A stretch of DNA of 39,226 nucleotides from Acidimicrobiaceae bacterium (GTDB lineage Bacteria > Actinomycetota > Acidimicrobiia > Acidimicrobiales > Aldehydirespiratoraceae). The notes beneath the pieces were generated by a model. It was not told the origin of the DNA, made no database searches, and saw only the letters and a list, made by a program, of their open reading frames with translations. Position 1 is the first letter of the stretch. The number at the start of each line of letters is the position of its first letter. The stretch lies in assembly GCA_018699415.1 (NCBI GenBank), contig JABIQM010000090.1, forward strand, positions 1-39,226, written 5' to 3'. Below, piece by piece: positions 16,102 through 24,660 of the stretch. A program made the translations under genes and the position numbers.

Positions 16102-17640
16102 GTGTCCGACACAAGCAGCCCTCGACGTGCCCTCCTGTCAGTCTTCGACAAGACCGGGGTGGTGGAGTTTGCTAAAGGGCTCCACGGGCTCGGATGGGAA
16201 CTGATTTCATCGGGGGGAACAGCCCAAGTCATCGGTAACGCCGGAGTCCCTGTGGTTGACGTTGCCGACTACACCGACTCACCCATCATGCTCAGCCATC
16301 GCGTGGTCACTCTGCATCCTCGAATCCATGGTGGCATCCTCGCCAACCGAGACGACCCTGAGCACCAGGCCGATCTGACTGCCAACAACATCGACCCTAT
16401 TGATCTCGTGGTCGGCAACCTCTACCCGTTCCACAGTGAACCCGGTATCGAGATGATCGACATCGGTGGTCCAACAATGGTTCGCGGTGCGGCCAAGAAT
16501 CATGCCCATGTCGGCGTTGCCGTCGACCCGGCCGACTATGACGGCATTCTTGACGAGCTTCGGCTCAACGGGTGGTTGAGCGACATGACTCGACGCCGTC
16601 TCGCCCGAGCCGCGTTCGCGCACACTGCGGCCTACGACACCGCCATCGTCGACTGGCTCGATGCCGCTGATGACACGCCGAACGCACTGCCTCCCACTGT
16701 GCATCTTGCGCTCGAGCGAGCGGCCATTCTCCGCTATGGCGAAAATCCTCATCAGCGGGGTGCGCGCTACAGGCGTAGAGGCGAGCCGAGTATGTGGGAC
16801 TCGGTTGAGCAACACAGTGGGGTGGCGCTGAGCTATCTCAATATTCTTGATGCCGATGCTGCGTGGCAACTTGCGCACGACCTCGGCACTGATCCCGTGG
16901 TCGCCATCATCAAGCACGCCAATCCATGTGGTGTAGCCGTCGCCGATACGCTCGCCTCGGCGTATCAGCAGGCGTTCGACTGCGATGCCCGAAGCGCATT
17001 CGGGGGAATCGTGGCCACCAACCAGATCATTGACCTCGACACCGTTGAGGTGATGGAGTTCGCAGCTCAGGCTGACGTTGTGATCGCTCCGGGCTTTGCT
17101 GACGGTGTCGTTGACCGCTTGATCGCCAAACGGAAGAACACCCGATTGCTCACTGCTGGCGCACCTTCGCCCTCAGCCAGCGAGTCGATCGAGTTGCGCC
17201 AAATCCACGGTGGGTTCCTGGTTCAAGAGGCGCACCACTTCAGTTCGACGGTTGCCGACTGGCAGGTCGTGACCAAGCGTCATCCAACGGAGCAAGAGTT
17301 GGCTGACGCGGCATTCGCCTGGCGAGTCTGCGGCCACGTCAAGTCAAACGCCATTGTGCTCGCCAAAGCCGGGGTTGCGTGGGGGATCGCTGCCGGTCAG
17401 CAGAACCGGGTCGAGTCGGGCGAGATCGCTGCTGCCAAGGCGTCTGGGCGGGCAGAGGAAGGCGCATGCGCCAGCGATGCCTTCTATCCATTTCCTGATG
17501 GGATCCATGCTGCCGCCGACGCGGGCGCCTCGATCATCGTTCAGCCTGGCGGCTCGGTAGGTGACGACGCCACTATTGCTGCAGCCGACGAGCGCGGTGT
17601 CGCCATGGTGTTCACCGGCGAACGTCACTTTCTGCACTAG
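16102..17640 (+). CDS. purH: Bifunctional AICAR formyltransferase/IMP cyclohydrolase
   Basis: Catalyses the last two steps of purine synthesis, AICAR to FAICAR to IMP; 512 residues, standard length, cytosolic. The N-terminal MGS-like cyclohydrolase domain (about 1-145) shows LLSVFDKTGVVEFAKGL, SSGGTA and TLHPRIHGGILA. The AICARFT domain carries RYGENPHQRGA, AIIKHANPCGVA, RSAFGGIVATN, KSNAIVLAKAG, GQQNRVES and SDAFYPFPDGI, all typical active-site segments. It starts at GTG 16102, which gives the family N-terminus. The acyltransferase gene begins 20 bases downstream, so the two are probably co-transcribed. Not clustered with other pur genes in this window. Confidence 0.96.
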   Translation: MSDTSSPRRALLSVFDKTGVVEFAKGLHGLGWELISSGGTAQVIGNAGVPVVDVADYTDSPIMLSHRVVTLHPRIHGGILANRDDPEHQADLTANNIDPIDLVVGNLYPFHSEPGIEMIDIGGPTMVRGAAKNHAHVGVAVDPADYDGILDELRLNGWLSDMTRRRLARAAFAHTAAYDTAIVDWLDAADDTPNALPPTVHLALERAAILRYGENPHQRGARYRRRGEPSMWDSVEQHSGVALSYLNILDADAAWQLAHDLGTDPVVAIIKHANPCGVAVADTLASAYQQAFDCDARSAFGGIVATNQIIDLDTVEVMEFAAQADVVIAPGFADGVVDRLIAKRKNTRLLTAGAPSPSASESIELRQIHGGFLVQEAHHFSSTVADWQVVTKRHPTEQELADAAFAWRVCGHVKSNAIVLAKAGVAWGIAAGQQNRVESGEIAAAKASGRAEEGACASDAFYPFPDGIHAAADAGASIIVQPGGSVGDDATIAAADERGVAMVFTGERHFLH

Positions 17641-17660
17641 GCGCGAGTCAAAGAGAAGCG

Positions 17661-18344
17661 ATGATGAGCGAACCAAAATCTCAAGAGTGGGCAATGAAGG
17701 TCCATGGTACTCGTCGGGGTTCGGCGTTTTATTTGGTGGTTCGTCTGCTCATCCGCCAGATCCTCGCGCGATGGCTCCGTTTGCGGACTTCGGGCACTGA
17801 ACATCTGGCAATTTCGGGACCAGTGATCCTTGCGCCGGTGCATCGGTCGAATCTTGATGGTCCGCTGGTGGCGGGCGTCGCGCGACGACGCGTGCGGGCA
17901 CTAGGGAAAGAGTCGTTGTTCAGTTCTACGTTGGGCGCATGGATTAATTCGTCGCTCGGTGCTATCCCGGTCCGACGTGGCGGCGCCGATCGCGAGGCGA
18001 TGCGGGCTGCCCGTGAGGTGATCTCGACTGGCGAGATGATGATCGTATTTCCTGAGGGAACCCGCCAGAGCGGCCCGGCCATCGCTGGCATCTTTGACGG
18101 GACGGCCTACCTGGCCAATAAGACGGATGCGCCGATCATCCCAATCGGGATAGCGGGTACCGAGGCGGCTATGGGCAGCGGTGCCAGGGGCGTCAAACGG
18201 GTGCGATGCGCGCTTGTGGTCGGTGAACCGATCGAGCCGCCAGAGGGCCGTATGAGTCGGCCAGCGCTCGCTGAGTTCAGCCTGGCGGTGACGCAGGCGC
18301 TGCAAACCGTGTTCGACGAAGCGCACGCGCTCGCCGACTCCTGA
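17661..18344 (+). CDS. 1-acyl-sn-glycerol-3-phosphate acyltransferase (PlsC-like)
   Basis: Membrane-associated acyltransferase of 227 residues that most likely acylates lysophosphatidic acid in phospholipid synthesis. The catalytic HX4D motif is HRSNLD at 61-66 and the FPEGTR motif at 130-135. The intermediate block GAIPVRRG and the PIIPIGIAG segment fit the PlsC/LPLAT family. A hydrophobic stretch at about 21-37 could be the membrane anchor. Two adjacent ATG codons (17661 and 17664) are possible starts and I used the first; AGAGAAG lies just upstream. It follows purH by 20 bases and is probably in the same transcript. The acyl acceptor could be another lysolipid. Confidence 0.88.
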   Translation: MMSEPKSQEWAMKVHGTRRGSAFYLVVRLLIRQILARWLRLRTSGTEHLAISGPVILAPVHRSNLDGPLVAGVARRRVRALGKESLFSSTLGAWINSSLGAIPVRRGGADREAMRAAREVISTGEMMIVFPEGTRQSGPAIAGIFDGTAYLANKTDAPIIPIGIAGTEAAMGSGARGVKRVRCALVVGEPIEPPEGRMSRPALAEFSLAVTQALQTVFDEAHALADS

Positions 18345-18360
18345 CACCGGCCGAGCCAAG

Positions 18361-18380
18361 CCGGGTCAGGCCGGGTCAGG
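18361..18380 (+). repeat. Two tandem copies of a 10-nt unit upstream of icd
   Basis: CCGGGTCAGG is repeated twice in direct contact. The second copy overlaps the place where the -35 region of the icd promoter would lie. It could be a regulator binding site or chance. Confidence 0.5.
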
Positions 18381-18395
18381 TCGCTCTCTGGGCGA

Positions 18396-18401
18396 TACGA
18401 T
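18396..18401 (+). promoter_or_regulatory. -10-like hexamer for icd, possible leaderless start
   Basis: TACGAT with seven bases before the icd ATG at 18409. The seven bases contain only a GGGG too close to act as a Shine-Dalgarno site, so the transcript probably begins at or next to the ATG. Confidence 0.4.
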
Positions 18402-18408
18402 CCGGGGT

Positions 18409-19605
18409 ATGGCTGAAAAGATCACGATGCAAGAAGACGGCACACTTGCCGTCCCGGATAGCCCCATTATTCCGTTCATTGAGGGTGACGGCACTGGCGT
18501 CGATATCTGGCCAGCCGCCAAACTGGTCCTGGATGCTGCCGCAGGCAAGCACGGAAAGAACATCGAGTGGATCGAAGTTTTGGCCGGCGAAAAAGCCTTT
18601 AATGAGACGGGCGACTGGCTCCCGCAGGAGACCATCGACAAGTTCGAGCAGTACCTGATCGGTATCAAGGGCCCGCTCACCACGCCGATCGGGGGTGGTT
18701 TCCGGAGCCTCAACGTCGCTATCCGTCAGATCATGGATCTATACGTCTGCCTTCGCCCGGTCCGCTGGTTCACCGGCGTGCCCTCACCGGTGAAGGAGCC
18801 CCAGAACGTTGACATGGTGATTTTTCGGGAGAACACCGAAGATATTTATGCGGGTATGGAAGTCGAGGCAGGTACGCCTGAGGCGCTCAAAATGATTGAG
18901 CTGCTCCACGACCACTTTGGCTGGGAGATCAAGGAAGGCTCCGGTATCGGCGTGAAGCCGATCTCCAAAGATGGTTCGCAGCGCCTGCAGCGTGCATCAC
19001 TCGAGTATGCGGTCAAGCGCGGCCGCAAGCGTGTGCACTGGGTCCACAAGGGCAACATTATGAAGTTCACCGAGGGCGCCTTCCAGAAGTGGGGCTACGA
19101 GCTCGTGCGCGAAGAGTTCAGTGACGTAGCGATCGGCTGGGACGACTGCGGCGGAGACGCTGGCGACAAGATTCTTGTCCAGGATGCCATCGCCGACATC
19201 GCCCTTCAGCAGGTGCTCACCCGGCCCAAGGAGTTCGACGTCATTGCCACAATGAACCTCAACGGCGATTACCTCTCGGACGCATTGGCCGCTCAGGTTG
19301 GTGGCATCGGTATCGCCCCTGGTGCCAACATCAACTACGTCACCGGCCACGGCGTGTTTGAGGCAACCCACGGGACTGCGCCGAAGTATGCGGGCCAAGA
19401 CAAGGTCAATCCGTCTTCGGTGTTGCTCTCCGGCGTCATGATGTTTGAGCACCTTGGTTGGCAAGAAGCCGCCGACGACATCGTCACCGCTGTCGAGGCT
19501 GCCATTGCCGACAAGGTTGTCACGTATGACTTCGCTCGCCTCATGGAGGGCGCCACCGAGGTCAAGTGCTCGGAGTTCGCCTCTGCAGTCGTCGACCGCC
19601 TCTAA
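18409..19605 (+). CDS. icd: NADP-dependent isocitrate dehydrogenase
   Basis: TCA-cycle enzyme converting isocitrate to 2-oxoglutarate, 398 residues, homodimeric prokaryote-type (E. coli Icd-like), not the monomeric IDH common in many actinobacteria. The substrate loop [13 protein letters not shown] carries Ser100, the equivalent of the phosphorylatable Ser113 of E. coli. The metal/substrate segments include [18 protein letters not shown] and GNIMKFTEG. The cofactor loop [15 protein letters not shown] has the Lys-Tyr pair expected for NADP specificity. The frame ends at 19605 and a palindromic repeat begins at the very next base. The upstream -10-like hexamer suggests its own promoter rather than read-through from plsC. 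Confidence 0.96.
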   Translation: MAEKITMQEDGTLAVPDSPIIPFIEGDGTGVDIWPAAKLVLDAAAGKHGKNIEWIEVLAGEKAFNETGDWLPQETIDKFEQYLIGIKGPLTTPIGGGFRSLNVAIRQIMDLYVCLRPVRWFTGVPSPVKEPQNVDMVIFRENTEDIYAGMEVEAGTPEALKMIELLHDHFGWEIKEGSGIGVKPISKDGSQRLQRASLEYAVKRGRKRVHWVHKGNIMKFTEGAFQKWGYELVREEFSDVAIGWDDCGGDAGDKILVQDAIADIALQQVLTRPKEFDVIATMNLNGDYLSDALAAQVGGIGIAPGANINYVTGHGVFEATHGTAPKYAGQDKVNPSSVLLSGVMMFEHLGWQEAADDIVTAVEAAIADKVVTYDFARLMEGATEVKCSEFASAVVDRL

Positions 19606-19642
19606 CAACGCACGCCTGGGGACAGACCCCATTCGTGCGTTG
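19606..19642. repeat. Palindromic REP-like element, copy 1, directly after icd
   Basis: CAACGCACG (19606-19614) pairs with CGTGCGTTG (19634-19642), a perfect nine-base-pair outer stem. Inside lies the nested palindrome GGGGACAGACCCC (19618-19630). The second copy is at 27053-27089 and differs at one outer stem pair by a compensatory change (C-G here, A-T there). It begins at the first base after the icd stop codon and could act as a terminator or 3'-end protector. The shape recalls REP palindromes mobilised by RAYT transposases; none is present in the window. Confidence 0.85.
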
Positions 19643-19904
19643 GCAGACCGCTTCAAGACTGCTGAGGGATGGATACAGCGTTGATGGGGGGGGTGGCGCA
19701 TCGTTCCCGAAGACTCGTTTGAGGGGGTTTTGAGCGGTGTTGATAATGAGGACCGTCGTGGCCGTCTCCTCATTGAACTCTGCGCGAATCACCGCGTGGG
19801 CCGCTGTGGTGAGTGCCATCGTGTGCCAGAGAATCATGGTTATCTGGCGTGATTCCCGACAAATCGCCTCCGGTTGGCCAGGGGCTGCCGGATAGGTTAA
19901 CTCG
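19643..19904. other. Non-coding gap upstream of ABC exporter
   Basis: About 260 bases between the icd palindrome and the exporter gene. I recognise no gene on either strand. It contains a run of eight G at 19686-19693. A leftward open frame crosses the region and the palindrome, but it shows no family resemblance and I do not call it a gene. Confidence 0.5.
19893..19898 (+). promoter_or_regulatory. -10-like hexamer for ABC exporter, possible leaderless start
   Basis: TAGGTT with six bases before the GTG at 19905, the same arrangement as at purH. The AGG inside it could instead serve as a ribosome binding site seven bases from the GTG. Confidence 0.35.
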
Positions 19905-21665
19905 GTGGTAAATAGGGGCGAGCAGATCGATCACATGTGGCGGCGCGGTGGCCGGCTCATCATGCGTTCGTTGCGCGCCCATCCTCGACAACACGCCACC
20001 GCTATGAGCGGAGCAGTGGTGTTTGTGTTCGCGTCGATCGGTGGCGCGTGGGTCCTTGGCCGAGTGACTGATGACGTCGTCGTGGCCGCGTTCGAGGACG
20101 GCGCGGTCGACGGTAGTGATGTCTGGGTCGGCATGACTGCGATCGTGGTGATCTCGCTGCTCCGTGGTGCCAGCGTGGTTGTTCGCCGCTGGTTTCTGGC
20201 CAAGGCCGAGCTTCGCACCCAGCGCGACTGGAGACGGTCTCTTGTCCATCACTATTTGGAAGTACCGCTTCGCTTCCACCGCACACGCCCCGCCGGCGAG
20301 CTCCTTGCTCACGCCGATCTTGATCTCACCAATGCCACGATGGTGCTGAAGCCACTGCCCTTCGCTCTGAGCGTGGTGTTTCTTGTGATCGTGGCGCTTG
20401 GCTCGTTACTTCTGATTCACCCACTTCTTGCAATGCTTGGCGGGGTGGTGTTCCCCTTGTTGGTGGTGATGAGCCAGGTCTACACCTCGCGGGTCGAGGC
20501 GCCGTCGGCTCGGGCCCAGCAACGAGTTGGCGATGTGTCGTCAGTCGCCTATGAGAGCTTCGAAGGTGCTCTCGTGGTGAAGGCCTTGGGCAGAGAGACG
20601 GCCGAGGTCGAGCGAATGCGGAAAGCATCAGCTCGTCTGCGTGACGAACGCATTCATGTCGGACGTATGCGCGCAAACTTTGAACCGGCGATCGATGCCC
20701 TTCCCAACGTAGGGGTCGTTTTGCTGCTCTTGGTTGGCGCCAACCTGGTCGCTCAGGGCGAGGCCACCCCTGGTGATCTTGTCCTGGCAGCGACACTATT
20801 CGGGCTGCTCTCCACACCCTTGCGAGTGTTTGGTTTCTTCCTCGAGGAGATGCCGCGATCGGTCGTTTCGCTCGACCGCGTCGATCGGGTGATGGAGGCC
20901 GAAGCCGAGAACCGTGTTGGTAGCCGCACGCTTCCCACCGGAGCACTTGGCTTGGTGGTGCGCGATCTCTCAGTGGTTCACGACGATCAGATGGCCCTTC
21001 GAGATGTCGACCTTGATGTCGTAGCTGGCGAGACGATTGCGCTCGTCGGCCCTACAGGGTCAGGCAAGTCGACACTTGTTGAAGCGGTAGCGGGCCTTCT
21101 GGATCGCGCATCGGGCGACGTGCGGCTTGGCGATGTTTCCGTTGACGACGTATCTGCCGAAGAATGGTCTGCTGCGGTGGCTCTGGCGTTCCAGGAGAGT
21201 TTCCTGTTTGCCGACTCCGTTCGCGAGAACGTGAGCCTTGGTGTGGTGACTGATAACGATGCTCGCCACGCCCTCGTCACGGCGCAAGCCGCCAAGTTTG
21301 TTGACGAGTTGGAGTCCGGCTTCGACACAGTGGTCGGAGAACGCGGCACTACGCTCTCCGGTGGCCAACGCCAGCGTGTAGCCCTTGCTCGAGCGATTGC
21401 CCGCCGTCCCCGCTTGCTATTGCTCGATGATGCAACGTCTGCGGTGGACGCAACGGTCGAGTCTCAGATCCTCGACGGATTGCGAACTGATCTCGACGTC
21501 ACGTTGATCGTGGTTGCCCACCGCATATCCACGATTTTATTGGCTGATCGAGTCGTCTACCTCGACGACGGCCAGGTGACGGCCGTCGGGACGCACGAGG
21601 AACTACTCATGCGTCCGGACTACAACGCACTGGTGACGGCATACGAACAGGCGGACGACTCATGA
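19905..21665 (+). CDS. ABC exporter half-transporter, subunit with degenerate Walker B
   Basis: Type IV (exporter-fold) ABC half-transporter of 586 residues: membrane domain about 30-325 with six predicted helices, then nucleotide-binding domain. Walker A GPTGSGKST is at 382-390, the canonical signature LSGGQ at 484-488, and the H-loop His539. The Walker B end is Asp508-Asp509 where the catalytic Glu is expected, so its own ATP site should be hydrolysis-poor. The next gene overlaps by four bases (ATGA) and supplies the complementary asymmetry, so the two form a heterodimer like TM287/288 or BmrCD. The substrate is unknown; lipid or drug export is typical of the group. GTG at 19905 is used; ATG at 19935 is an alternative. 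Confidence 0.9.
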   Translation: MVNRGEQIDHMWRRGGRLIMRSLRAHPRQHATAMSGAVVFVFASIGGAWVLGRVTDDVVVAAFEDGAVDGSDVWVGMTAIVVISLLRGASVVVRRWFLAKAELRTQRDWRRSLVHHYLEVPLRFHRTRPAGELLAHADLDLTNATMVLKPLPFALSVVFLVIVALGSLLLIHPLLAMLGGVVFPLLVVMSQVYTSRVEAPSARAQQRVGDVSSVAYESFEGALVVKALGRETAEVERMRKASARLRDERIHVGRMRANFEPAIDALPNVGVVLLLLVGANLVAQGEATPGDLVLAATLFGLLSTPLRVFGFFLEEMPRSVVSLDRVDRVMEAEAENRVGSRTLPTGALGLVVRDLSVVHDDQMALRDVDLDVVAGETIALVGPTGSGKSTLVEAVAGLLDRASGDVRLGDVSVDDVSAEEWSAAVALAFQESFLFADSVRENVSLGVVTDNDARHALVTAQAAKFVDELESGFDTVVGERGTTLSGGQRQRVALARAIARRPRLLLLDDATSAVDATVESQILDGLRTDLDVTLIVVAHRISTILLADRVVYLDDGQVTAVGTHEELLMRPDYNALVTAYEQADDS

Positions 21666-23482
21666 CCGCCATCAACGAGCCCACCGCAGCATCCTTGATC
21701 GATGATGATTTCCCGCCAGATATTGGGGCGTGGGAGGTCCTTCGCCGCGGCATTGCCACCTCGCCTGAGCTCAAGACCGGGTTGCTTGTGACCGTGATGC
21801 TTGCCGTGATGGCGGCTGCAGGTCGTCTTGTGATTCCAATTCTCGTGCAGCAGATTCTCGATCACGGGATCCTTGGCCAAGACGGGTACCGAGAGGGCTA
21901 TGTGGCGAAGGCGGCGGTTGCTGCCATGGTCACCGTGGTAGTCGTTGCGTTGGCAAGCCGAGTTGCATTCGTGCGTCTGGTGACGATGACTGAATCGGTT
22001 CTGCTTGACCTGCGGGTGCGAGTGTTTGCACACATCCACAAGCTCAGCCTCGCTGACCACACAGAGTCCCGAAGTGGTGTGCTCGTGGCTCGAGTCACCT
22101 CTGACATCGAAACGCTCGTACGCTTCACGCAGTGGGGGATGATCAGCTGGATCATCGACACAGCCATCATCGTTGGAACCCTGGTCGTGATGACGGTGTA
22201 CAGCTGGCAGCTGACCTTGGTGGCCGTTGCCGTGCACTTGCCGTTGCTGCCATTTTTGCGGTGGGTTCAGGAGAAGCAGTTCGTTGCGTACGGACTTGTG
22301 CGGACTCGTGTGGCGGAGACACTCGGTCACACTGCCGAAGCAGTGAGCGGCGCACCCGTGATCCGCGCGTACGACTACGGCGATCCCGTTCGGGCTCGGC
22401 TCGACGACTCGATCGATCGTCAGTACGACCAACAGCTTCGGAGCTCGATCTGGTTCGCTGGCCTTTTGCCGGTGGTGGATTTCGTCTCGTCGGTCTCGCT
22501 CGCTGCCGCTATGGGCATCGGTGTCTGGTGGCGGGCGGATCTTGGCGTCGAGGTGGGTGAACTTGTCGCCTTCATTTTCCTCGTCAACTTGATCCTGCAG
22601 CCGGTCTCCCAGCTTGGTGAGGTGCTGGATCAGACCCAGACAGCGCTGGCTGGTTGGTGGAAGATCTTGCGGGTTCTGGACGTGCCGATTGCGGTCGTCG
22701 AGCCTGAAGATGGCCAGGAATTGCCCACGGGGCCGCTTGGTGTCGAACTCGAAGCCGTGTCGTTTTGCTACCGGACGGGTCCGATGGTGCTGCGGAACAT
22801 TTCTTTGACGATCCCTCCGGAGACCAACGTTGCCGTCGTTGGAGAAACGGGCTCTGGGAAAACTACGACTGCGCGTCTCTTCACCCGGCTCGCTGACCCG
22901 ATCGACGGTGTTGTCCGCATCGGTGGGATCGATCTTCGCGACGTCGACGCCGACTCTCGCCACCGTTCGATCCGCATGGTGCCCCAGGACGGCTTCCTAT
23001 TCGATCGATCGATCCGGGACAACATCCGGTTCGGCCGCGGCGATGCCACAGATGATGACGTTGAGCGTTCGATCGACGAATTGGGGTTGGGTGAGTGGGT
23101 GGCGTCACTGCCAGAGGGACTCGACACCGTTGTTGGCGAGCGAGGGGGCCGTTTGTCTGTCGGCGAACGTCAGCTTGTTGCCCTGGCCCGTGCGCAGGTG
23201 GCTGATCCCGGTCTACTGCTGCTCGATGAGGCCACGTCAGCGGTCGATCCGGAGACTGAGGAAGCGTTGGCTGCGGCCCTGGGTCGTCTCGCGGCGGGTC
23301 GAACAACGATCTCTGTTGCCCACCGTCTGTCGACCGCGGAACGCGCCGAGCTCGTGCTGGTCTTCGACGCCGGCGAACTTGTCCAGCAGGGATCGCATGC
23401 CGAGCTGGTTGAGATCCCGGGGATTTATCGTGGACTCTATGAATCCTGGATCGGTAACACCCGCTCGTCGGCGGTCGATTGA
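21662..23482 (+). CDS. ABC exporter half-transporter, subunit with non-canonical signature
   Basis: Partner half-transporter of 606 residues with six predicted helices (about 35-330) and a C-terminal nucleotide-binding domain. Walker A GETGSGKTT is at 394-402, and Walker B ends Asp522-Glu523 with the catalytic Glu present. H-loop His554 is present. The signature reads LSVGE at 498-502 instead of LSGGQ. In the heterodimer the active site would combine this Walker A/B with the LSGGQ of the first subunit, and the degenerate site would pair this LSVGE with the Asp-Asp Walker B of the first. The 3' end overlaps the convergent GT87 gene by 46 bases. Confidence 0.9.
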   Translation: MTAINEPTAASLIDDDFPPDIGAWEVLRRGIATSPELKTGLLVTVMLAVMAAAGRLVIPILVQQILDHGILGQDGYREGYVAKAAVAAMVTVVVVALASRVAFVRLVTMTESVLLDLRVRVFAHIHKLSLADHTESRSGVLVARVTSDIETLVRFTQWGMISWIIDTAIIVGTLVVMTVYSWQLTLVAVAVHLPLLPFLRWVQEKQFVAYGLVRTRVAETLGHTAEAVSGAPVIRAYDYGDPVRARLDDSIDRQYDQQLRSSIWFAGLLPVVDFVSSVSLAAAMGIGVWWRADLGVEVGELVAFIFLVNLILQPVSQLGEVLDQTQTALAGWWKILRVLDVPIAVVEPEDGQELPTGPLGVELEAVSFCYRTGPMVLRNISLTIPPETNVAVVGETGSGKTTTARLFTRLADPIDGVVRIGGIDLRDVDADSRHRSIRMVPQDGFLFDRSIRDNIRFGRGDATDDDVERSIDELGLGEWVASLPEGLDTVVGERGGRLSVGERQLVALARAQVADPGLLLLDEATSAVDPETEEALAAALGRLAAGRTTISVAHRLSTAERAELVLVFDAGELVQQGSHAELVEIPGIYRGLYESWIGNTRSSAVD

Positions 23483-24660
23483 GCATGCCATAGGCGGCTT
23501 AGGGCCAGAGCAAATATCGCGAGAACGACGGGTGCGAGTGGGCTCGCCCCAAATGGCTCTTTGACGAGCTGGATCAACCCAATGGACCAGATGACCATTG
23601 TGACCCCAACGTTGATGAGTCGGCGGTCGAGCATGAGCAGCAACGCGAACAAGGCAAGGCTCGAGTCGTAGTAGATGGTGTGGAAGCCAAGGAGCATCAG
23701 GCCTGCAGCGGTGATGGCGAAGCGGCTGTCAAGATCAAGTCGTTGCTTCCACCAGAGCCATGACAAGGCGAGGGCGATACCGACGGAAATCGCGCCACCA
23801 ACCGTTGTCGCGATGGTGGAGTCGGGGCCGAGAACGGCGTGAAGGAAGCCCGTGGGTGCGATTTCGTTGACGGCGTTGATCTCAGCATCAGCTTTGAGAA
23901 GAGGTCGAACTCCAGTGATCCAGGTTGAGATCCAACCCGGACCCGCCATAGCCGCATTGAGGGCGAAGACAATGCTGGCACCGGTGCACGCTGTGCCGAC
24001 GGCTCGCCAGTGGCGGCCGAGAAACAGCAGACCGAGCATCGGCAGGGCGTACTGCGGCCGATAGAGGAGGAGGGCAACGGCGACGCCAGCCCATGCCTCG
24101 CGGTCCTCGGCGAGTGCTCGCCAGACTGCCGCCAACAGGAGCAAAGTAAAGGCTGTGTTCTGTCCGCCGGTTGTGCCGACGAAGATCGGATAGGCGGTGG
24201 CGACGATGCCGAGAACGAGAGAGAACCAGCGATCAAGGACACTGATCATGGGGCGGACCAATATGAGCGCCCCAACCAGTGCCGCCACCATAAGCACCGT
24301 GTGGATCACATACGAGGTGCGGTAGGGAAGGCCGGAGAACGCTGAGTATGCGCCGGCAACGTAGGGGGCGTAGGGGTACATGATGAACCCGTCCTCGCCA
24401 CCGAGCAGTTCGACCTGAGCGGCGGCCTGGACCGCTGGTTCGTAGAGACCATCGATGTTTCCATCGGCGACGATGGTGCCGGCCGAATAAAAGGCAGGAA
24501 AATCGCCGCCGACGCGACCGCTGGCAGTGTCTGATCCGTTGCCCCCCATGATCACGATCACGAATGCGGCGGCGATGGTGATGAGGACCAGTCGCGGATA
24601 GATGGTGAGTCGCCGTTGCCAGGCGATTGAGCTAAACCGGAGCTGCTTTGGCGCTATCAC
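23437..24660 (-). CDS. GT87-family (DUF2029) membrane glycosyltransferase
   Basis: Polytopic membrane protein of 407 residues with about ten hydrophobic helices. It matches the GT87 family of polyprenyl-phosphate-mannose-dependent mannosyltransferases. The first extracytoplasmic loop carries the family pattern GGDFPAFYSAG...GLYEP, with the conserved acidic residue, followed by YPYAPYVAG. Known members transfer mannose to PIM or lipomannan outside the membrane in mycobacteria; the acceptor here is unknown. The GTG start at 24660 lies inside the upstream cyclase gene (29-base same-strand overlap), so the two are probably coupled. The 3' end overlaps the convergent exporter gene by 46 bases. A later start is possible but would trim the first cytoplasmic residues. 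Confidence 0.82.
   Translation of the reverse strand: MIAPKQLRFSSIAWQRRLTIYPRLVLITIAAAFVIVIMGGNGSDTASGRVGGDFPAFYSAGTIVADGNIDGLYEPAVQAAAQVELLGGEDGFIMYPYAPYVAGAYSAFSGLPYRTSYVIHTVLMVAALVGALILVRPMISVLDRWFSLVLGIVATAYPIFVGTTGGQNTAFTLLLLAAVWRALAEDREAWAGVAVALLLYRPQYALPMLGLLFLGRHWRAVGTACTGASIVFALNAAMAGPGWISTWITGVRPLLKADAEINAVNEIAPTGFLHAVLGPDSTIATTVGGAISVGIALALSWLWWKQRLDLDSRFAITAAGLMLLGFHTIYYDSSLALFALLLMLDRRLINVGVTMVIWSIGLIQLVKEPFGASPLAPVVLAIFALALSRLWHAQSTADERVLPIQDS

Noticed and set aside
19643-19904. Leftward small protein across the icd-exporter gap
   Set aside because: The frame runs through the palindromic repeat and into icd, shows no family features and has no ribosome binding site.
21620-22963. 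A 447-codon leftward frame across the second ABC subunit
   Set aside because: Very rich in His, Arg and Gln with no domain; the exporter frame opposite it is complete with all motifs.
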